Assembly (NCBI RefSeq): GCF_004210375.1
Contig: NW_027467782.1
Location: 35,701,771 to 35,765,770, forward strand
Source: Tachypleus tridentatus
Taxonomy: Eukaryota; Arthropoda; Merostomata; Xiphosura; Limulidae
DNA: 64,000 bases
Direction of reading: 5' to 3'
Below are positions 36,766 to 47,951 of this stretch, in pieces. The first letter of the stretch is position 1. Every line of letters starts with the position of its first letter. The notes under the pieces were generated by a model that saw only the letters and a list, made by a program, of their open reading frames with translations, was not told the origin of the DNA and did no database searches. Both the position numbers and the translations under genes were made by a program.

Positions 36766-39085
36766 TGCTTGGTGTGATTCTTTTGTGTGGTAAGGGGTCT
36801 TACCAGGAAAGGTTCCATATTTTTAGTTTACTTTCTGTAGATGGGTGGCCTTGTGGTGACCCCTTCCAGGATTAACCTGAGAACCAGTTTTGGACGTTTT
36901 CAACAGGTGTTGTGGACATTGTGTCAGATGTTGGTGTTCGGGTATGATGTTCATGAAACCCTGGTGTAGCTGCAATGCCCTTGTTTAGCATTGTAACGTG
37001 TAGCCTCATAGGACTCCATGGTAGGCAGGGTCAATGGGTAGTAAATCTTCCTCTCACTCTTATGAATTCCGTAATCCTTGAAAATCACCACAACCATCAG
37101 ATCTTGTAACTCAATTTTTAATCCTTCATTCTTTATCTGATTAATCCTTGGGGCATATGTCTCCCTTTTCATTTAAAAGGGATTAGAGTGGAATATTGGC
37201 TTTCCCAAGTCCATCAAGAAGCTATGTTTTGGGGACATCTTTGTGGAAATATCAACCCCAAAACACACTGAACACCTCCTGAATTTTAAGGCAATTTGGG
37301 ATATACCCACTGATGTTACTCCCCCTTGCTATTGTGAATTCTTTACAAGGAGTAATTGTTGAGAGTAATTTGAAGAACATTCCTGAGTTGGAGATTCTTG
37401 CTTGTTTCCCCAACCAAGGAGTTTCTGTTGTGCAGCCATTTCTTCACTTGCAAGGACAGAATTATGCTGCCAACCAGTGTCGTAATTTTGACATTTAAAT
37501 TGTTACATCTGTCTGCCTTGACATCGACCTGAATTGTAAGGTGTGGGTATATTCCTAACCCTCTCTGATTTTTTCAGTGCCAGCAGTTTTGATTTCAAAG
37601 ACATCACATCGTAGTTCTTTGACGTGCACTTTTTGTGGTGGCAAAGACCACAATGCATATGAGTACAAACTGGAACCACATTGCATTAAAAGTAGTGGAG
37701 GAGAAAGAAGTACAGTGTTTTAAAACAGTTGACAACATTTAGCTTGAAACTCAGAAATTATTTTTCCCCAACTCCATTTCAGACATATGCTTCTGCACTA
37801 TGTACCACTGCTGCAGTGCGAGTGCAGAAAGATTTATTTTCCAACAATGTGAAGAGTATTTTGCCCTCTTTGGATAAGTGAATTGGCAAGTCAGTGTCTA
37901 CTCCTCACTCTGTTCCCACCATTCTTTCCAGTGATTGCCCAGGTCCAGGTTTTTCAGCCCTGCTTCTGGCAATATGCTATTAAACTTTAATCCTTACCAC
38001 AGCATTCCCTTGAGGTTCTATCTTCCTCAGTGAGCTGTGCTCTTTTAGAATAGACAGTCTGCCACTCTTCTTTTTAGCCTTCATATTCAGGTGCACTGGT
38101 AGAATTGGGTGTGCCATTGGATGTCATTGCTGTTTCCACTGATCAGCCCATACTGCAATAGCTTATCATTCCCACTTGTTTATCTTTCTTTGAGTCATCT
38201 GAGGAAGGCAGATATTTCCAATTGAATGTACTATCTCTTTACTAAATATCTTTCAAACCATTCTTCTATTCCTATTTATGCATATGGTTTAAAGTACGGT
38301 GTCTCTGTACAACCTGCCAAGGTTTTTCTCCAAATGATTGAGAGGGGGAAGTTGTCCTTACTAGGTTATGCATTGGTCACAGCTTTTTAACTCATTATTT
38401 TCTTTCATCTGCGACTGAGCCACCAATTTGTGGCCTTTGTAACACTCAAGTCACAATAAACCATGTTTTACTGTTATGCCATCATTACAATCATAAGTGA
38501 TGGCACTAAAACTAACTAAACTAACGTGGCAGGGGTTCAGTTTAGAGAAAGAGAAATCAGAAGAGTTCTCTCTCCAACTGGGGTGTTCAGGAACTTTGTA
38601 GTTCCTCTTCATCCCCTTTCGTGGATTATTATTAGGATTAAGTGGTGTTTTGTTTTTTTTATTATTATTTTAATAAATTAATTATCGTTATAGTCATTTC
38701 GTGAACTATATTTAGAAAACAAGAAACACTCGTTAGAGTATATTGTATAGAACATTTTCGCGCTATCATGCTGGGTGATACAATAATAGTGCTGTGCCAA
38801 AATAAGTGATGGCACTATTTTCTATATGCCTTAAGTATGGGTTTACCCTTGACATTGGAAATGGTAACACTGTCCGACTTCCTCATGTCTTTAACTTTTT
38901 ATGAGCCATTTGCCTTTTTAATTCTATTTAGATCTTTTATACAAATTTTGGACATTGTTTTGTTTTAATTTAATTTATTTTTTTGCATTTTATAAGACAT
39001 TCCTTTTCCCTATTTTACTGCTTGTTTGGTGTAGATAGTCTAGTTGGTTTGTGTCAGTAAACACCAACCAACTGAACACAATGTA
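36766..39085 (+). mobile_element. LINE (same family), internally deleted
   Basis: The left part carries ORF1: an ORF1-like stretch NSLQGVIVESNLKNIPEL at about 37325 and a zinc-knuckle start CTFCGGKDHNAYE at about 37630. After the ORF1 C-terminus (STPHSVPTILSSDCPG) the sequence jumps at about 37950 to the segment before RNase H, then to the last part of RNase H and the cysteine-rich tail, and ends with the family 3' end (TGCTTGTTTGGTGTAGATAG, AACACCAACC). Endonuclease and reverse transcriptase are missing. A separate 293-bp insert lies at 38509-38801. Confidence 0.75.
38509..38801. mobile_element. 293-bp insert with 16-bp target-site duplication
   Basis: ATAAGTGATGGCACTA occurs at 38493-38508 and again, identical, at 38802-38817, and removing the insert restores the LINE coding text across the site. 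The insert starts AAACTAACTAAACTAACG and holds CAGGGGTTCAGTTTAG, CAACTGGGGTGTTCAGGAAC, a TTATTATTATT run and ACATTTTCGCGCTATCATGC. A long exact duplication points to target-primed insertion, so a SINE or LINE-driven copy is likely; the (AACT)n-like left edge could be the tail of a minus-strand copy. I do not recognise the family. Confidence 0.75.
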
Positions 39086-39830
39086 GAAATATCAAAGTTG
39101 TTTTGATTAACAAAGTTTCCATTTCTTTGTTAGGTGGAATTGCCATAATAAAATGAGAAAGTGCTTAACAGTTATGAAATACAATTATATAGAAACATCA
39201 CAAAGTCTAAAATAGTGGTTATGTACATAATAATGTGAAGGAAGTTTTCATGACAATATGACTGAATCTACTTTACTGAATTATTTTGGATGGTGATGTA
39301 TTTTATGTTTAAGCAGTCAGTCAGGTTTAAAAGCAATCCTTTGGCAAGTTGAAGTAATGTGTTCAATAAATACAAGTTGATTTTTGTTGCAAACTGCAGG
39401 TAAAGAACAGTATTTAGGGAAAAGATACAAGGCTCATATCACTTGTTATTGCACTGAAATTGAAAAAGTATAATTAAGGGAACATGAAGACTGAAGAATT
39501 CAGTAGTACTTATTCAGTAACCTGTTTCTATTGTGTTTTAGCTGTATTGGACTCACTGCAGTTTATTTATTGTATTCAGTGCAATTATTTTGTTACAAAA
39601 TATAATAAGCTTAGTTTATTGGAGTTCGTGTATCTGTTAAAATCAGTAAAATAGATCCTAGTAAATGACAAGTTTTAGAAAAGATGTTGGAAAGCCCTTC
39701 ATTTTTTTATTTTTTTTTTTACATTAACTTGCATGAATAATTTATGTGCATCTCTAAACAACAGTTCATAAGTTATTTGTAATATATAGGAATACATTTG
39801 TGAAGATGAGAAACACACTTCAAGTAAAAA
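39086..39830. other. No gene recognised
   Basis: AT-rich intron sequence between the LINE and the fold-back element. Nothing supported. Confidence 0.5.
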
Positions 39831-39997
39831 TGTATTCTGAAGACAGCTGGTATGGATATTAGAACTTTAACATAAAGCAGAGTCAGTTGCAAACTCTCTC
39901 TTGTTAACCTGAAGATTACATGAGAAGATCAAAATATTCTTCTGTGCTTTATGTTAATTAAAGTTCTAATATCCATATTAGCTGTCTCAAGAATACA
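39831..39997. mobile_element. Fold-back element (MITE) beside an ATR exon
   Basis: TGTATTCTGAAGACAGCT...GGATATTAGAACTTTAACATAAAGC (39831-39880) is inverted as GCTTTATGTTAATTAAAGTT...CTAATATCCATATTAGCTGTCTC...AAGAATACA (39946-39997). Arms of about 50 bp differ by one 4-bp insertion and a few bases; the spacer is about 65 bp. No coding capacity. Confidence 0.85.
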
Positions 39998-40080
39998 TAT
40001 AGGAATAGAGATTATTTTGAAGTAGAGAAGTTTGAGTTGAAACTTAAATAAATGTTTATCTTCTTTTGTTTTGTTTTTAG

Positions 40081-40216
40081 ATTAGAAATGAGGAGATTGA
40101 GTGAGAACCAAAAGTCTTCATTTTTTTATTTAAGTGTAGAAGATGAAAACTTTGCTTATGATTTGGTTCAAGAGCTAGTTAGGTCTTTCCTAGCAGCTGA
40201 AGACACCAGAATACAA
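40081..40216 (+). pseudogene. ATR: ATR exon, about residues 1369-1414
   Basis: Acceptor TTTTGTTTTTAG, donor ATACAA/GTGAGT. After one leading base it reads LEMRRLSENQKSSFFYL, SVEDENFAYDLVQELVR and SFLAAEDTRIQ. Human ATR has GKDFTFVTGVEDSSFAYG and LLMELTRAYLAYADNSRAQ, a close match. Open frame, phase 0 out. Its single leading base is compatible with the phase-2 end of the exon at 33150 even though about 920 residues are missing between them. Confidence 0.92.
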
Positions 40217-40929
40217 GTGAGTGGTTATTTTATACTGAAGTGTGTCTTTTGACTCTGTGTTATTGGTTTTATTTCACATTGACATACTTATGAGAAATGG
40301 TTAGAATAATTAGACTACCTATACAAAAGTTGCACAGATTTGAAAAATACTTTATTTTCACTTTACTTAAATTTAAGTTTTTCATTTGTTAAAACTTAAT
40401 CATTTATTTTTAAAAAAATTAGTTTAAAATATAATCTTAATTATCTATGAACCTTGCCATTTCTTTCTTTCACTATACATGAGATATTAAATTTTTCAGA
40501 AATCTCAAAACAAATTGTTGATCACAGTAATCACTAGATATTCAGTGAGATATAACATTTAATTTACATTACCCAGTTGCTTTCTTACCCAACAAATGGT
40601 TTGTAACATGATGTTCTGAAATATGGACAAACATGTTTTGAATCTCCTGTGGTCTTCAAAATATGGATACAAATGGGTGAAGAAGTTCAGTGCAACAAAA
40701 CATAAGCCACATTTTAAGGTGTGTTACCAAATCCTGGACTTACGAATGACAGCAGAATGTGCTTTTATATATTTCAAATACTGCATACCATTTTGGATTG
40801 TATATATGCTTTGAACAAAATACAGATTGTGACAATCATAACTCGCCACTGAAACACACTGTAAATGGAGAAAGTTTTAAATCGTCATCAGGTAAATAGA
40901 ATAAATAAACTATCAAAAGATCATTTGTA

Positions 40930-41158
40930 CAGGGTGTTCAGAAAGTCACTGTGCACTTGTATATTTATTAACAGACATGTTTCAATATAGAATACAGGAG
41001 GTAAATATGAATAACAATTATAAACAATATTAAAAGTGACCCCTGTTGGCTTGGATCCTTCTTATTTCGTTTCTAAACACTGCTGTCAGTTGCTGGCTTG
41101 AAATAGACTGAATAGACATATAATTACAAAACTGCACAGTGACTTTCTGAACACCCTG
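40930..41158. mobile_element. 229-bp mariner-type MITE with TA duplication
   Basis: CAGGGTGTTCAGAAAGTCAC...TGTGCAC at the left is mirrored by TGCACAGTGACTTTCTGAAC...ACCCTG at the right, each flanked by TA. On the minus strand the interior reads LTAVFRNEIRRIQANRGHFE, like the C-terminus of Tc1/mariner transposases (LxxVFxNLxRRLxACIxAxGGHFEH). It is therefore a deletion derivative of a full transposon. Confidence 0.88.
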
Positions 41159-42149
41159 TATAACATTTTGTAACTCCGTTAACAACATCACTACAGTTGA
41201 TAAACTTCTGCCAACCTGCATGGAGCCTAAGACAAGACCTTCCAGCTATATGAAGTAGTAAAGGTGTGCCAGGCACCAACAGAAATATTTTTTTTTTTTT
41301 GTTAAAAAAGAGCATGAAGTGAAAACATAAACTAACCATCTTTAGTGGCATAAAATTGAGTGAAACCAGGGAGAAGATACCTCAGTGTTGTCTTTACAAA
41401 TCCACTACTATCACTAGTCAGTAGGAACATTAAGATTGTTCAGGACATAGAATTTTGTGTGGAATCAGCAGATCAGTTTTCTGGAGGGCAAAAAATATAG
41501 AAATGTCACTTCTAAGTGAAATATATTTAGAGAAGAGAAAATACTTCTAAAAGTGAAGGAATTTCTTCACTGAAACAGTGTTAAGCTACATCTGCATAAT
41601 TTTAGGACTAACAGGTTTCACTTTTATAAGCTCATTCATTACTTACAAATAGACTTAATGTGTTGAAATAAAATTATTTGTAGACTGAGAATGTTTGTAT
41701 CCTGTGTTTTGAAGCACCCATTGATAAAGTTGCAATATTGCTTTGGACTTTTCATTATTGTGAGTGAAAGACCTGTTGAGCTTCATGTATTTGTAGATAG
41801 TGAAAAATATTAGACACACTCGAGATTATAGGGTTGTTAATAAAGTGCCAATATCTAAAGTTTGTAACAAGAAGTAATTATTCTTGAGGAGACCTTTTGG
41901 TGTACACATAATTCAAGAACTGTACTGTATAACGAATCTTATGTTGATTGTATATGTGACTTTTTTTTAACACAGGCTTAGTCTCTGGGACTGGCTTTAT
42001 AATCATTTTGTGTTTGATACAATTTTCAAGCTATTACTTTTAAATTAATAAATATATCTTAATGGAACTTGGTATATTATCAATAAATATTACAAGATTT
42101 GTTATGCAAAATATTGTGTTTTTTTTTATGAAGTCGTAAGCTTTTCTTT

Positions 42150-42880
42150 TGCCTTTTTTTCTTTTTTGCATGTTTCTTATCCAACATTTTGAGATGAAAA
42201 ATACTTTCATGCATCAGAAAATTTTCAAATTTCACATACCAAATATAACATTCAAAAACTTATCAAATGTTTATTAAGGAAAAACATTATGTTTTGCCCT
42301 TTATTTTTACTAATGAATCTCTGTGTAGGTTTGGTTGATTTTACTGATTTTGTAACCAAAAAACAAAATATGTGTGTGTGTGTGTGTATATGTATAAATT
42401 TTGCCCTTTTCATTCTGGGATGACAACAGAGTATAACATGAAAACACAAATGTTTAGACTAAATAGCTTAAATCTTATAACATTATACATTCATATATAT
42501 TTATTATTTTTATTATAACAACCTTTCATCCATGCATGCCTAACAATACAGAAGCTACAGTGAAGCAGTGCACATGTGTCATATTACTGTATTAAGTTAT
42601 ATGGAACTAATTTTACTATCCACAGAGTGACCTGTTTTGACTGTGTTGTAGTGGAAAAGGATTGTGCAAAATACAGTCACATTTCAATTATTATACATTA
42701 TATACGTATTTACAATACTGTTATTTACAGGTAACAAATATACAGTTTAAATAAACAAAATAGTCATAAGTTACAATATCAGTACTGTAGAATTCCACTA
42801 TAATTTATCAAGCTTAGTAAGTAAGCTGTATTTAGGTCTAAAAAATATGAAATTCCAACATAATGATTATCTTTTCTCAC
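42150..42880 (-). repeat. Interspersed non-coding repeat, copy 2 of 3 (inverted)
   Basis: Reverse complement shows the same ordered motifs as 11940-12860: GCTTACTTACTAAGCTTGAT, AAATTATAGTGGAATTC, and at the other end ATGTGAAATTTGAAAATTTT then CTGATGCATGAAAG. A GT repeat (42371-42388) lies inside. Confidence 0.65.
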
Positions 42881-45180
42881 ATATGTGAACTTTACACATG
42901 CTACAAACCTTCTGCTCCCCACTTTTGGAATTGTAAGATTTCAATGCGTTTCTCATCCGAATCGTCATGTGACATACTCATTTGACATATGTGGTTCCTT
43001 CTACACTCCTCTACTGAACTATCACTTCTCATTTGACAGTGCTTAGGTTTGGAAGAGCTTTTTCTTTTTTAAGGTTGTATTTACTGCTCACAAGGTTCTA
43101 TCACTTTTGGGGATATGGCATTATTGTTAGCAGCTCGAGATGGTGATTCCTCCTTTTCTTCCATTTTCCATCTTTCCCCTTGACTATCCGTGTAGGCTTC
43201 TGTGCTCAGTGAGAGCTCTTTGTTGACATACTGCTTCCTACCAGGATACGTTTTCTTTATCCTCTGGCAATCCTCCTCTGTTCATGATCTTTTACCTACT
43301 TTTTTTGCCAGTTAGGTCCATCTTTTGTTTCAGTTGGTCTATTTCTCTTGGAATTTGTTCTAGGTATACTCCTATCAGATCTGACAATTTCACTTTTCCC
43401 TTGCTTGCCTTTGTCATCCATTCTAAGTCTTCCATTATATTGCAGTTTCCTCTTTGTTTGGGGTTTTATCTTCCACCTGTAGCCATTCTTCATAATTCTG
43501 TGTGACTGACTGTTAAGTTTCTATTTATACTTTTTTTTTTCTTTTCACAGGTCTTCTTTTCATTCATCATTATTTTGATCCTGTTCTGTGGTCAGACACC
43601 AGGATTTTTTTAAACTTTAAATCCACACTGTACTTCCATGATGTGTTCAATTTATCTTCCATGGCTTCACACATTCACCATTGAGATGGGGTGTTCCACA
43701 AAATCACATATAGGTTCATGATTTTCATGATATTTTGTGTTTCATAACCAAGCCCATCCCAGACTGTATCACCCTTGGACTGAATGGGAAAACAGAAGGG
43801 GTTTGTTGTTCATCCCAATCATTCCTAGAATTAATAACTCAGTATGGTCTGATTTTTCAAAATAAGATTTTGTGGTTATGTGGTGATACTGCTTTGGATT
43901 TCACCACCACATTGTCACCTTCCTTGCTTCAAGTGGAGTATGGGCATCCTTACAACTCCAGTTCCAAATTGCTGAGGTGGTTGACCCTGAAGGCACCCAG
44001 CTGAATGAGTTACTCACAATAACCAATAAATTACAGAATAGGGTGGTGGTATTTTATGGGTGTAGATGATGTGATATTCTTCTCTTTATGATAACCATTG
44101 ACAACAGAATGAGACATCAAGATGTAATTCATCCCTTTTATTGGAAACTGTCATCCTACTCTGAACTAAATGTTGTTACACTATAAGAAGGTTTTGAATT
44201 TAGAGTGAACTCATTTACTTAAGTTCTCACACATATTTCAAGTTAACTATCTTCCTAACTCAATTTCCTCCATCTTGGCTGTGGGTCACAGCAATGATTT
44301 GTGAAATTGTTCTGGTTCTGTCATTGGCTATCTCTTGTTTCTTGTTTTCTCATCTTAATATTAGGGGTATGATATTGTCTATGGATGGTCCTGGCCCATT
44401 TCACAGTTATGGGAGTTGATTACATGCAACAGACATTCTGTTGATACCAATTCAATAGCTCAGATCTAATCCTAGTGTCATACCCAGGAATTAGAGTGGG
44501 TTTCAATTCCCCATTTCATGGGATTGAGGTAAAGAGTGTATGCTCTTTATTCTACACTCACATGGATGTTGGTATCTCATGGGCATGTTTTGAAAGTAGT
44601 TGATTTACTATGTGTAGTCCATTGCATCCAAGCTGCTGTACACCTAGGGGTGTTTCTTTTGTTTACCTGCCTTTCCTATTTTGAGATTGAGTTACAGTAT
44701 TGGTTATGACCACTTTCTTGCCACATTCTCTCTCACTCTGATGTACTCCTCTCATTTTTTTCCCTTATATTTCACACGTTTCATAATCGGATGAAGAGTA
44801 TCCCTGGCTCAGAAATGGTCCACTTCCCCTTTCTATGATCTTCAGATCTGATTCTTTCATTTCCAAGATATCCTTCAGATAATTTTAAAATATTCTTTTG
44901 TCATATCCTCACACTGGTCCCTCCTTGTTATCAATGTAAGATTCTAGCTAATATTGTGAGAGTAGATAATTACCATATCAGAAGTCTTAATTTTCCCTAT
45001 ACTGAAAATGTATTTTCAATGTACTTGCCATCTCTCACAAGATTAACTGTTCTTATTTAGTGTTGCCCTTTGTATGTGAACTTTTTCTTTATGCATACTA
45101 CAAGTCTTCCACTCCCCTTGAATTGGGATTTGTTTATCAAGGAAATCATCATCCGTTATCCTCTCATATTCCTGTTAATA
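42881..45180. other. Unassigned block, partly coding-like
   Basis: From 42900 to about 44950 the composition is richer in C and T on the + strand. The minus strand at 43493-43296 has a very basic frame (KPQTKRKLQYNGRLRM, RTNSKRNRPTETKDG) and further on a Cys cluster, CSMCKVHIC, coded near 42900-42930, reminiscent of a zinc-binding C-terminus of a transposase. I could not join this to a family and make no functional claim. Confidence 0.35.
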
Positions 45181-45185
45181 CTTTA

Positions 45186-46452
45186 GGTCTTTTACAGTAA
45201 ACACAGTCACATGATACCTTATATCTTTCACATTAAACACAGTCACACATAATACCTTATATCTTTCACAGTGAACACAGTCACAACATACTTTATATCT
45301 TTCTTCTATATCTTTCACACTAAACACAGTCTTGCATAATACCTTATATCTTTCACAGTAAACACAGTCACACACGATACCTTATATCTTTCACAGTAAA
45401 CACAGTCACACACGATACCTTATATCTTTCACAGTAAGCACAGTCACACGTGATACCTTATATCTTTCACATTAAACACAGTCACACATAATACCTTATA
45501 TCTTTCACAGTAAACACAGTTGCACATGATACCTTATATCTTTCACAGTGAACACAGTCACAACATACTTTATATCTTTCTTCTATATCTTTCACACTAA
45601 ACACAGTCTTGCATAATACCTTATATCTTTCACACTAAACACAGTCACACGTGATACCTTATATCTTTCACATTAAACACAGTCACACGTTATACCTTAT
45701 ATCTTTCACATTAAATACAGTCACACATGATACCTTATATCTTTCACATTAAACACAGTCACACATAATACCTTATATCTTTCACAGTAAACACAGTCAC
45801 ACACGATACCTTATATCTTTCACAGTAAGCACAGTCACACGTGATACCTTATATCTTTCACATTAAACACAGTCACACGTGATACCTTATATCTTTCACA
45901 TTAAACACAGTCACACATAATACCTTATATCTTTCACAGTAAACACAGTTGCACATGATACCTTATATCTTTCACAGTGAACACAGTCACAACATGATAC
46001 TTTATATCTGTCTTCTATATCTTTCACACTAAACACAGTCTTGCATAATACCTTATATCTTTCACACTAAACACAGTCACACGTGATACCTTATATCTTT
46101 CACATTAAACACAGTCACACATAATACCTTATATCTTTCACATTAAACACAGTCACACATAATACCTTATATCTTTCACATTAAACACAGTCACACATAA
46201 TACCTTATATCTTTCACAGTAAGCACAGTCACATGTGATACCTTATATCTTTCACATTAAACACAGTCTTGCATAATACATTATATCTTTCACATTAAAC
46301 ACAGTCACACATAATACCTTGTATCTTTCACAGTAAACACAGTTGCACATGATACCTTATATCTTTCACAGTAAACACAGTGACACGTTATACCTTATAT
46401 CTTTCACAGTAAACACAGTCACGTATGATACTGTAGGCCTTTCACAGTAAAC
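45186..46452. repeat. 38-bp satellite, about 33 copies, with variant blocks
   Basis: Unit: ATACCTTATATCTTTCACAG then TAAACACAGTCACACACG. Three places carry a rearranged variant unit with TTTCTTCTATATCTTTCAC followed by AAACACAGTCTTGCATAAT (near 45290, 45565 and 45995), each inside a longer shared block, so parts of the array were copied as multi-unit segments. The array ends about 140 bp upstream of the ATR exon at 46590. Confidence 0.95.
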
Positions 46453-46589
46453 ATATGGTATTGTGTGTATTTATTGTTATTTTTATTTCTCCACTTCCTA
46501 ACGTTTTTCTTTCTTTCTGGAACTGAAGTTTTTCATGCTGTGTTTATGACTGTTTTCTTATGTAAAGTACACATTTTTCTTTTTTGTAG

Positions 46590-46737
46590 GACTGTGCATC
46601 TTATGCACTGCAGGAAACCTTACAGATATATACTTGTCAAAGTGGAGAGTTGTCACAAATTGTGAGACCAAGTAATAGTCTTTGGAACAGGTTTTCAGAA
46701 GAGATTCAAGAAATTTTGGTACCTTTGCAGCACTCAG
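46590..46737 (+). pseudogene. ATR: ATR exon, about residues 1415-1460
   Basis: Acceptor TCTTTTTTGTAG, donor CACTCAG/GTATGT. It reads DCASYALQETLQIYTCQSG, SNSLWNRFSEEIQEILVP. Human: DSAAYAIQELLSIYDC and GHQLWRRFPEHVREILEP. Open, phase 0 in, phase 1 out. Among the best-conserved exons here. Confidence 0.93.
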
Positions 46738-47009
46738 GTATGTATTTTATTTTTTATTATAATGAAATTTAGACAGTAATTTTCAGTTATTTTCTTTCTT
46801 ATCAATTTTTTTTCTAACATTGTTCATTGTGTTATGTTTTTCTTTTATCTTTACTGTGTTATAAAACATTACAATTCAACAGTATTTTAGCCTAGTTTAA
46901 ACATTAAAAACTCAATTTTTTTTAAATATTTCACATAAACTGAAAAGTTATTTGAATATTGAAGTTGTTCTGCTTTTTTTAATAAAAGTTAAAAAAAAAA
47001 GTTCATCAG

Positions 47010-47146
47010 GTTTTGTGTTATTATTTGATAGGTACATTATGTCTAGTAACAAGAGGACTTCCTTTCCATGCCCAATATATGGGAGCAAACTAGGAAGCAC
47101 TTTTAAAGATTGGGCCTGTAATTGGGCATCTTGTCTTCTCCAGAAG
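47010..47146 (+). pseudogene. ATR: ATR exon, about residues 1461-1501
   Basis: It reads FVLLFDRYIMSSNKRT, then CPIYGSKLGSTFKDWACN and WASCLLQK, against human RYKSSQKST, KKPIYLSKLGSNFAEWSAS and WAGYLITK. Two acceptors are possible. GATAG before 47032 has the better tract but would break the frame; TTCATCAG before 47010 keeps the phase and adds about six residues, so I chose 47010. Donor CAGAAG/GTAAGA, phase 0. Confidence 0.88.
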
Positions 47147-47813
47147 GTAAGAAGCACTTTTCTGTGATAAAAAGAAATGAGATAATTAGGTTGCTAATCA
47201 ATATTATTGTTATAGGTGATTATTATATTAATTAAAACCATGACAAAATTTGAACTAGAGATCAGACTGTGTAGATAAAAGTATTACTGAAACAGAGGCA
47301 CCTCACAGTTCAGCTAAACATATCTGTTCACACAGTTCTTGTAAGTCTGAGTTTCATTTCCTTTTCTAATTCAGGAGAATGTTAATTTCAACTATTAAGT
47401 AACGTGCACACAGTTCTGTAACATTTGTCACAGTTTTAGCCCATTAGGAGCACATTATTGAAACTTACTCTACAAATATGTTTAGAACATAAAGGTGGTA
47501 TACACTTTTAGAATTTCTTTTGGGGGGGTAGACTACTGTAGTATCAAAGACAAGTACTAGATTATAATCACCACATTACACTTAAAATTCTCTCATTTTG
47601 TCTTTGTATATGTTAATTTTCTGTTTTTAATGGAAAGAAAAGAAATAGTGCAGAATAGTTTTTATAAAACTGCTTTTGAGAACAGATTATGCCATAGAGA
47701 AAAACAACCAAAATCATTTCAATTTAAAACTAACTTTTCCATGCTCATTAGCATGTTTTTAAATGCCCTTAATTTTATAAAATTTATATGGTTTTGTGTA
47801 TTTAATTTCTCAG

Positions 47814-47951
47814 ATAAAGCGAGAGAATACAGCTAGAGTTTTTCAGTCATGCTTCATGATTGTCAAAAACGATGTGAAGACAGCAGTTTTTCTTCTTCCT
47901 CACATCATGGTTAATGTTTTACAAGATGCAAGCAATGAAGAAAAGGAAGAT
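47814..47951 (+). pseudogene. ATR: ATR exon, about residues 1502-1547
   Basis: Acceptor AATTTCTCAG; it reads IKRENTARVFQSCFMIV, KNDVKTAVFLLPHIMVNVL and QDASNEEKED. Human: VRHDLASKIFTCCSIMM, KHDFKVTIYLLPHILVYVL and GCNQEDQQE. The donor GAT/GTTTGT is weak but gives phase 0 into the next exon. Reading through instead meets a stop within six codons. Confidence 0.92.

Noticed and set aside
45175-45375. Cys-rich repeat protein on the minus strand (CVYCERYKV repeats)
   Set aside because: It arises from the 38-bp satellite, whose period shifts the frame from unit to unit, and closes after 66 codons.
45186-46452. CRISPR-like array
   Set aside because: The whole 38-bp unit is repeated without unique spacers, in an animal genome. 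It is a satellite.
46737-47032. Apparent frameshift between ATR exons at 46590 and 47032
   Set aside because: It vanishes if the upstream acceptor TTCATCAG (before 47010) is used: the phase then fits and the frame runs FVLLFDRYIMSSN into conserved ATR sequence.
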